64,000 nt of DNA from Orychophragmus violaceus (taxonomy: Eukaryota; Streptophyta; Magnoliopsida; Brassicales; Brassicaceae). The stretch is taken from positions 108,515,904 through 108,579,903 of the forward strand of contig CM058237.1 in the NCBI GenBank assembly GCA_030180135.1, written 5' to 3'. The notes under the pieces were generated by a model. It was given only the letters and a program-made list of their open reading frames with translations. It was not told where the DNA came from and made no database searches. Of the stretch, positions 57,275 to 64,000 are shown in pieces (the first letter of the stretch is position 1; each line of letters begins with the position of its first letter). A program made the position numbers and the translations under genes.

Positions 57275-60119
57275 TGAAACACTCCGACCCGGCCTTCCTA
57301 GGCTGCGGTCGATGCGTCCCATCGGTCAAGCCAAACCCCGGCTTGAACCTCCCGAAAACCCGTCCTATTTAAAATTTTCCCTTAGGAACTAAGTATTCAT
57401 CGGATCTACTATTTGACTCCTAGTCTTAGATCCCTCCTACTTGAGATTACGCAGCGGAAATCCTTACTTAACATTTACATCGTTCTTTAAAAGAACGATC
57501 CGTCCACGAACCTCTTACAACCTTTCTTAGTTTCCTTAAAACTAATTCGAGGTTCCATTTCCAATTAACCCATCTAACAACCTAAGTCTTGCTTAGATTG
57601 TTCCGTTCAACTTATTCAGATCTAACACATCCTTAGATCACTCAAGTACTTGAACTCGTACCTTAGCCTTTTAGTGAACCCAGTGTGAAGCTAGCTCGAC
57701 GTCCAGCTCAACTCCTTTATTCGTCCAACTCCTAGAACATACCTCCCTTGTACCAAGTCATTCAACCAACCATCCCCACATGACAAGGCGCAAGAGAGGT
57801 CTTCTAGTTCTTTCCTTTGACCACCTTTTCATCCCGCTCATTCCTCAGCTCGTTTTCCCTTTCTCAATTGTTGCCTTGACTTAACCACGGTTTGCTTCCT
57901 GCATTCTTTACCCTTAGACCGATCCAAGTCCTTAGGTACGATCGCTTCACAGATCGCCCTCAAAATCGCCGAGTCATAACGATCAGATCACGGTCGGACT
58001 GATTTCCTCATCTCTTCCGCGGATGGCCTGATCCGTGGTTTGAACCGTCGGCCGCGACCCAATCCCTTAGACTGTTCGATCGCTCCGCACTCATTTCTAC
58101 CACGCGATCATCTCGACTCTATCCGCGGTCCGACCCTATGTCATCCCGCTATCTCCTACTTGACCGTGGTTGATCTTCCCGATCAATCCAAACGGTTTAT
58201 TGGATATGAATCCGTCAAGTCTATGATCCCGTCAATGCCTTGACCTTACGCGATCGCTCAGGTCGTACCGAGTGTCTCTCGGTCGTACCTTGATCGTCAG
58301 TCCATTATTAGCGTAATGGCGTGACGCAACAAGGATATAGCAGCACTGCCGAGCGTACTTGGCAATACTCGCACATTCCTGTTCGTCAGGCCATCCGCGT
58401 CCTGCCGCGATCGCTGTCCAACTGTACTGACCGCACGTCCTGATCGTTGACGATCTTTGAACCGTTGCGTCAGTCCACGAAGAGACGCGACCTTTCACGA
58501 AGAGACACGACTGTCTGTGAACAGTCGCGTCCATCCGCTTGGATCACGATCAGTCTGCCGCGACAATCCTGCCGCGATCATCCTGTCGCGATTGTTCCAC
58601 CTTGATCAGTCTGACGCGATCACTCTACCGCGATCAGACTGCCGCGATCACGTAACCGCTTGACGTGACGAGAATTTGGCTGCGTTGCCGAGCGTACTCG
58701 GCAGCGCTCACACGTCTCGCCCGTCAGTACGTACGCTCCCTGCCGCGGCCGCTGTCCATCCGGCTGACGCATGTTCCGATCGTTCGATCCGTGAACGGTT
58801 GCGTCAGTCCGCGAAAAGACACGACTGTCCGCGAAAAGGTGCGACGTCCGATCGGCAGACGCGACCATCCGGAGATGATTCACGGCCGCCTGCATGATCG
58901 TACCGTCCAACCGAGGATCGCTTACATGTCCGCGATCGCCGATCTTACGTCAAGGCGCCATCGACCGAGACTGCGTCCGTCCGCCAAGTCTGCCGTATGC
59001 GATCAGCCTCCTTCGGTTTTACGTCCATCCGGACGACCGTTCGGTAGTGCATGATCCATCGGCTTATCCCGCTTGGCCGGCAGTCGTTGCGCGTGCCTTA
59101 TCCGTCCGACCAGTTTATCGATCCGTCCATCCTGCCGTGTCGCGTCCGGTCCGGGTTGTTACGTCCGACTGACGCAACGGACTGTCCGTGATTGGTTTGT
59201 CGGGCTATTCACGTCCGCCCCAACAGACACGTCTTTACCCGCGCTTAACCATCCGGCCCTTTCCGACCGTGCGCCCAATCGACCCGCACTTCCCGTCAAC
59301 CAGTTCGCAAACTTGGCCCATGGCCGGTTGTGATTCCTCCAAGGAAACTGGTCCGATCTAAGCCATTCCATGGACTAACAATCGGTTCTAATTCAGAAAG
59401 GAAGAAGAGAAAGACGGATCCATCTGATTCCTCCAATCATCCGCCGACCAAGCAACTAAGCCGCGGTCGCGGTTCATCCCTTGAACCGATCATTATCCTT
59501 GAAGAATGGTGGTTGGTTGCCGTGATCATTGGCCATTTCCCTGGCCATGATAGACGATCATCATCGCCTACAACCACCACCATACGCTCTTAAGATCGCC
59601 GGCCATCCCCTTGAAGTTTCCGGCCAAACTCCCTCTCTTCTTCTCGTTTTTCATGGCATGTGCCTTAGAGAAATTCCTGGCTTTTCCCCCAGTCTGGTTG
59701 TGTGTGCGAAATGGCCTACAAATGGTCTATTTATAGGCCTCACATTCGCCCATAACCGCCCCAAGGAGGAGATGCAATGTGTTGGGCGAATGGACACATC
59801 CCACCAATGGTGACCATTCGCTAATGAGCTCTTGGGTCAGCTAGTGACACTAGCTAACCAGCTGGTTCAACACTCGCACACTCCAGCTAACTTAGTTCAG
59901 CTAGACGCCAGCTGACGCAGCTGATCAGCTGGACTGTCCAGCTCGTTTCAGCTGAACACACTTGGTTCAGCTTGGCTAAGCTCATTTCCCACCGAACTTA
60001 GCTCCTTTTAGGTCATGGAACACTTCGTTGATCTTCCTTGATCACGTGTTCGGTCTTATGGTTCCATAATAGCCCAAACGATTAGGGTGGGGTTTGTATC
60101 CCGGTTTGGGGATGTTACA
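57275..60119 (-). repeat. 5' LTR of E5 (2845 bp)
   Basis: Copy of 52404-55247. TATA box 59728-59735, U3 palindrome 59839-59855, exon-1 homologue 59498-59548 with the same broken donor, so the damage was present before transposition. Confidence 0.9.
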
Positions 60120-63100
60120 GTAAGGAGGTGTGGTGGAGGAAACGGGTGAAAAAAAATGACGGTATATGATAAACTGATCGTGGACTGATCCTATGCACCG
60201 TGGGACAGTCGCGGTGCATGAAAAACCAAGTGTTCATGTCCCGGGAAGGATCGGGTCGAGTTTTTTCGAAAGTACCACGACCAAAACCCCTCATATAGAC
60301 AGTAAGGAGGTGTGGTGGAGGAAACGGGTGAAAAAAAAATGACGGGATATGATAAACTGATCGTGGACTGATCCTATGCACTGTGGGACAGTCGCGGTGC
60401 ATGAAAAACCAAGTGTTCATGGCCCGGGAAGAATCGGGTCGAGTTTTTTCGAAAGTAACACGACCAAAACCCCTCATATGGACTGTAAGGAGGTGTGGTG
60501 GAGGAAACAGGTGAAAAAAATGACGGGATAGGATAAACTGATCGTGGACTGATCCTATGCACCGTGGGACAGTCGCGGTGCATGAAAAACCAAGTGTTCA
60601 TGGCCCGGGAAGAATCGGGTCGAGTTTTTTCGAAAGTACCACGACCAAAACCGCTCATATGGACTGTAAGGAGGTGTGGTGGAGGAAACAAGTGAAAAAA
60701 AAATGACGGGATAGGATAAACTGATCGTGGACTGATCCTATGCACCGTGGGACAGTCGCGGTGCATGAAAAACCAAGTGTTCATCTCCCGGGAAGGATCG
60801 GGTCGAGTTTTTTCGAAAGTACCACGACCAAAACCCCTCATATAGACAGTAAGGAGGTGTGGTGGAGGAAACGGGTGAAAAAAAAATGACGGGATATGAT
60901 AAACTGATCGTGGACTGATCCTATGCACCGTGGGACAGTCGCGGTGAATGAAAAACCAAGTGTTCATGGCCCGAGAAGAATCGGGTCGAGTTTTTCCGAA
61001 AGTACCACGACCAAAACCCTTCATATGGACTGTAAGGAGGTGTGGTGGAGGAAACAGGTGAAAAAAAATGACGGGATAGGATAAACTGATCGTGGACTGA
61101 TCCTATGCACCGTGGGACAGTCGCGGTGCATGAAAAACCAAGTGTTCATGTCCCGGGAAGGATCGGGTCGAGTTTTTTCGAAAGTACCACGACCAAAACC
61201 CCTCATATAGATAGTAAGGAGGTTTGGTGGAGGCAACAGGTGAAAAAAAAATGACGAGATATGATAAACTGATCGTGGACTGATCCTATGCACCGTGGGA
61301 CAGTCGCGGTGCATGAAAAACCAAGTGTTCATGGCCCGGGAAGAATCGGGTCGAGTTTTTTCGAAAGTACCACGACTAAAACCCCTCATATGGACAGTAA
61401 GGAGGTGTGGTGGAGGAAACGGGTGAAAAAAAATGACGGTATATGATAAACTGATCGTGGACTGATCCTATGCACCGTGGGACAGTCGCGGTGCATGAAA
61501 AACAAGGTGTTCATGTCCCAGGAAGGATCGGGTCGAGTTTTTTTGAAAGTACCACGACCAAAACCCCTCATATGGACAGTAAGGAGGTGTGGTGGAGGAA
61601 ACAGGTGAAAAAAAATGACGGGATAGGATAAACTGATCGTGGACTGATCCTATGCACCGTGGGACAGTCGCGGTGCATGAAAAAACCAAGTGTTCATGGC
61701 CCGGGAAGGATCGGGTCGAGTTTTTTTGAAAGTACTACGACCAAAACCCCTCATATGGACAGTAAGGAGGTGTGGTGGAGGAAACAGGTGAAAAAAAATG
61801 ACGGGATAGGATAAACTGATCGTGGACTGATCCTATGCACCGTGGGACAGTCGCGGTGCATGAAAAACCAAGTATTCATGGCCCGGGAAGAATCGGGTCA
61901 AGTTTTTTCGAAAGTACCACGACCAAAACCCCTCATATGGACTGTAAGGAGGTGTGGTGGAGGAAACAGGTGAAAAAAAATTGACGGGATAGGATAAACT
62001 GATCGTGGGCTGATCCTATGCACCGTGGGACAGTCGCGGTGCATGAAAAACCAAGTGTTCATGTCCCGGGAAGGATCGGGTCGAGTTTTTTCGAAAGTAC
62101 CACGACCAAAACCCCTCATATAGACAGTAAGGAGGTGTGGTGGAGGAAACGGGTGAAAAAAAAATGACGGGATATGATAAACTGATCGTGGACTGATCCT
62201 ATGCACCGTGGGACAGTCGCGGTGCATTAAAAACCAAGTGTTCATGGCCCGGGAAGAATCGGGTCGAGTTTTTTCGAAAGTACCACGACTAAAACCCCTC
62301 ATATGGACAGTAAGGAGGTGTGGTGGAGGAAACAGGAGAAAAAAAAATGACGGTATATGATAAACTGATCGTGGACTGATCCTATGCACCGTGGGACAGT
62401 CGCGGTGCATGAAAAACCAAGTGTTCATGGCCCGGGAAGAATCGGGTCGAGTTTTTTCGAAAGTACCACGACCAAAACCCCTTATATGGACAGTAAGGAG
62501 GTGTGGTGGAGGAAACAGGTGAAAAAAATGACGGTATATGATAAACTGATCGGGGACTGATCCTATGCACCGTGAGACAGTCGCGGTGCATGAAAAACCA
62601 AGTGTTCATGGCCCGGGAAGAATCGGGTCGAGTTTTTTCGAAAGTACCACGACCAAAACCCCTCATATAGACAGTAAGGAGGTGTGGTGGAGGAAACGGG
62701 TGAAAAAAAAATGACGGGATATGATAAACTGATCGTGGACTGATCCTATGCACCGTGGGACAGTCGCGGTGCATGAAAAACCAAGTGTTCATGGCCCGAG
62801 AAGAATCGGGTCGAGTTTTTTCGAAAGTACCACGACCAAAACCCTTCATACGGACTGTAAGGAGGTGTGGTGGAGGAAACAGGTGAAAAAAAATGACGGG
62901 ATAGGATAAACTGATCGTGGACTGATCCTATGCACCGTGGGACAGTCGCGGTGCATGAAAAACCAAGTGTTCATGTCCCGGGAAGGATCGGGTCGAGTTT
63001 TTTCGAAAGTACCACGACCAAAACCCCTCATATAGATAGTAAGGAGGTGTGGTGGAGGAAACAGGTGAAAAAAAAATGACGAGATATGATAAACTGATCG

Positions 63101-64000
63101 TGGACTGATCCTATGCACCGTGGGACAGGCGCGGTGCATGAAAAACCAAGTGTTCATGGCCCGGGAAGAATCGGGTCGAGTTTTTTCGAAAGTACCACGA
63201 CTAAAACCCCTCATATGGACAGTAAGGAGGTGTGGTGGAGGAAACGGGTGAAAAAAAATGACGGTATATGATAAACTGATCGTGGACTGATCCTATGCAC
63301 CGTGGGACAGTCGCGGTGCATGAAAAACCAAGTGTTCATGTCCCAGGAAGGATCGGGTCGAGTTTTTTTGAAAGTACCACGACCAAAACCCCTCATATGG
63401 ACAGTAAGGAGGTGTGGTGGAGGAAACAGGTGAAAAAAAATGACGGGATAGGATAAACTGATCGTGGACTGATCCTATGCACCGTGGGACAGTCGCGGTG
63501 CATGAAAAACCAAGTGTTCATGGCCCGGGAAGGATCGGGTCGAGTTTTTTTGAAAGTACTACGACCAAAACCCCTCATATGGACAGTAAGGAGGTGTGGT
63601 GGAGGAAACAGGTGAAAAAAAATGACGGGATAGGATAAACTGATCGTGGACTGATCCTATGCACCGTGGGACAGTCGCGGTGCATGAAAAACCAAGTGTT
63701 CATGGCCCGGGAAGAATCGGGTCAAGTTTTTTCGAAAGTACCACGACCAAAACCCCTCATATGGACTGTAAGGAGGTGTGGTGGAGGAAACAGGTGAAAA
63801 AAAATTGACGGGATAGGATAAACTGATCGTGGGCTGATCCTATGCACCGTGGGACAGTCGCGGTGCATGAAAAACCAAGTGTTCATGTCCCGGGAAGGAT
63901 CGGGTCGAGTTTTTTCGAAAGTACCACGACCAAAACCCCTCATATAGACAGTAAGGAGGTGTGGTGGAGGAAACGGGTGAAAAAAAAATGACGGGATATG
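60120..64000 (+). repeat. Satellite array S5, about 21 monomers, runs off the window
   Basis: Starts at GTAAGGAGG, the other half of the monomer split by E5. 60125-61330 copies S4; 61021-62100 recurs 1825 bp (10 monomers) later. A/B alternation continues. No genes. Confidence 0.95.

Larger units (their letters stand above)
52404..60119 (-). mobile_element. E5: non-autonomous, pol-less Tekay-like element (7716 bp)
   Basis: LTRs of 2844 and 2845 bp, about eight substitutions and one indel between them by eye; target duplication GTAAG (52399-52403 and 60120-60124) in the middle of a satellite monomer. The internal part is only about 2 kb: polypurine tract, protease scrap, gag scrap, primer site. 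It has all the cis parts but no enzymes, so it must have been moved by proteins of another element, E3-like ones being the candidates in this window. Confidence 0.92.

Noticed and set aside
5338..64000. CENP-B box in the satellite
   Set aside because: TTCGAAAGTACC matches the first half of the remembered consensus, but the required A and CGGG are missing.
1..64000. tRNA, rRNA or host genes
   Set aside because: None recognised; the only tRNA-like matches are the 12-base primer sites next to LTRs.

Overview
This is plant DNA with no host genes: about 64 kb of what looks like a centromere or pericentromere. A satellite of about 182 bp fills roughly 26 kb. The rest is Ty3/Gypsy (Metaviridae) LTR retrotransposons inserted in the satellite or in each other. 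The Tekay/Del-type proteins match, from memory, elements of Arabidopsis, Brassica and relatives, so a Brassicaceae plant is the best guess; the species cannot be named from the sequence.

Layout. 1-5337: 3' part of a CRM-type (centromeric) chromovirus on the + strand, called E0. 5338-9195: satellite array S1. 9196-12517 and 21454-21899: E1, a pol-deleted minus-strand element truncated at its 5' side. 12518-21453: E2, a complete minus-strand Tekay-type element nested in E1, target duplication AAACC. 21898-34276: satellite S2 with nested multi-kilobase duplications. 34277-34860 and 44034-44240: E4', a fragment of a plus-strand LTR, split by E3. 34861-44028: E3, a complete intact minus-strand Tekay-type element, target duplication TAAAA, with LTRs that look identical. 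44239-47290: satellite S3. 47291-49100: E4, a truncated solo-type LTR on the + strand. 49099-52403: satellite S4, a copy of S3 at its left part. 52404-60119: E5, a pol-less non-autonomous minus-strand element, target duplication GTAAG. 60120-64000: satellite S5. All satellite arrays run in the same direction.

Main discovery. In the Tekay-type elements the Gag frame of E2 has no ATG near its start. Inside each LTR, as the first ATG downstream of a TATA box, lies a 17-codon open exon starting MAGE and ending AAG, followed at once by a splice donor (GTTAGT, GTTAGA or GTAACA). In E2 and E3 this exon joins in frame to a TTCAG acceptor just upstream of the Gag frame. The predicted intron 1 (1445 or 1586 bp) contains the rest of the LTR and the tRNA-Met primer binding site. 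A second, 90-102 bp GT-AG intron with 2-3 in-frame stops separates Gag from protease-RT-integrase. The LTR exon also has an alternative acceptor inside the LTR itself, giving a small two-exon LTR mini-gene of 39-45 codons with a downstream AATAAA. The model is therefore: unspliced RNA is the reverse-transcription template, spliced RNA gives Gag or Gag-Pol, and LTR-internal splicing gives a short RNA. A 13-nt complementarity between U5 and leader brackets the primer site in E2 and E3. Splicing is predicted, not shown.

Order of events that the sequence supports: satellite array; insertion of E1, E4 and E0; E2 into E1; duplication of E4 plus satellite; then E3 into one copy only (the other copy still has the empty site). 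E5 inserted late into an S4/S5 array. Repeated duplication inside the arrays continued throughout.
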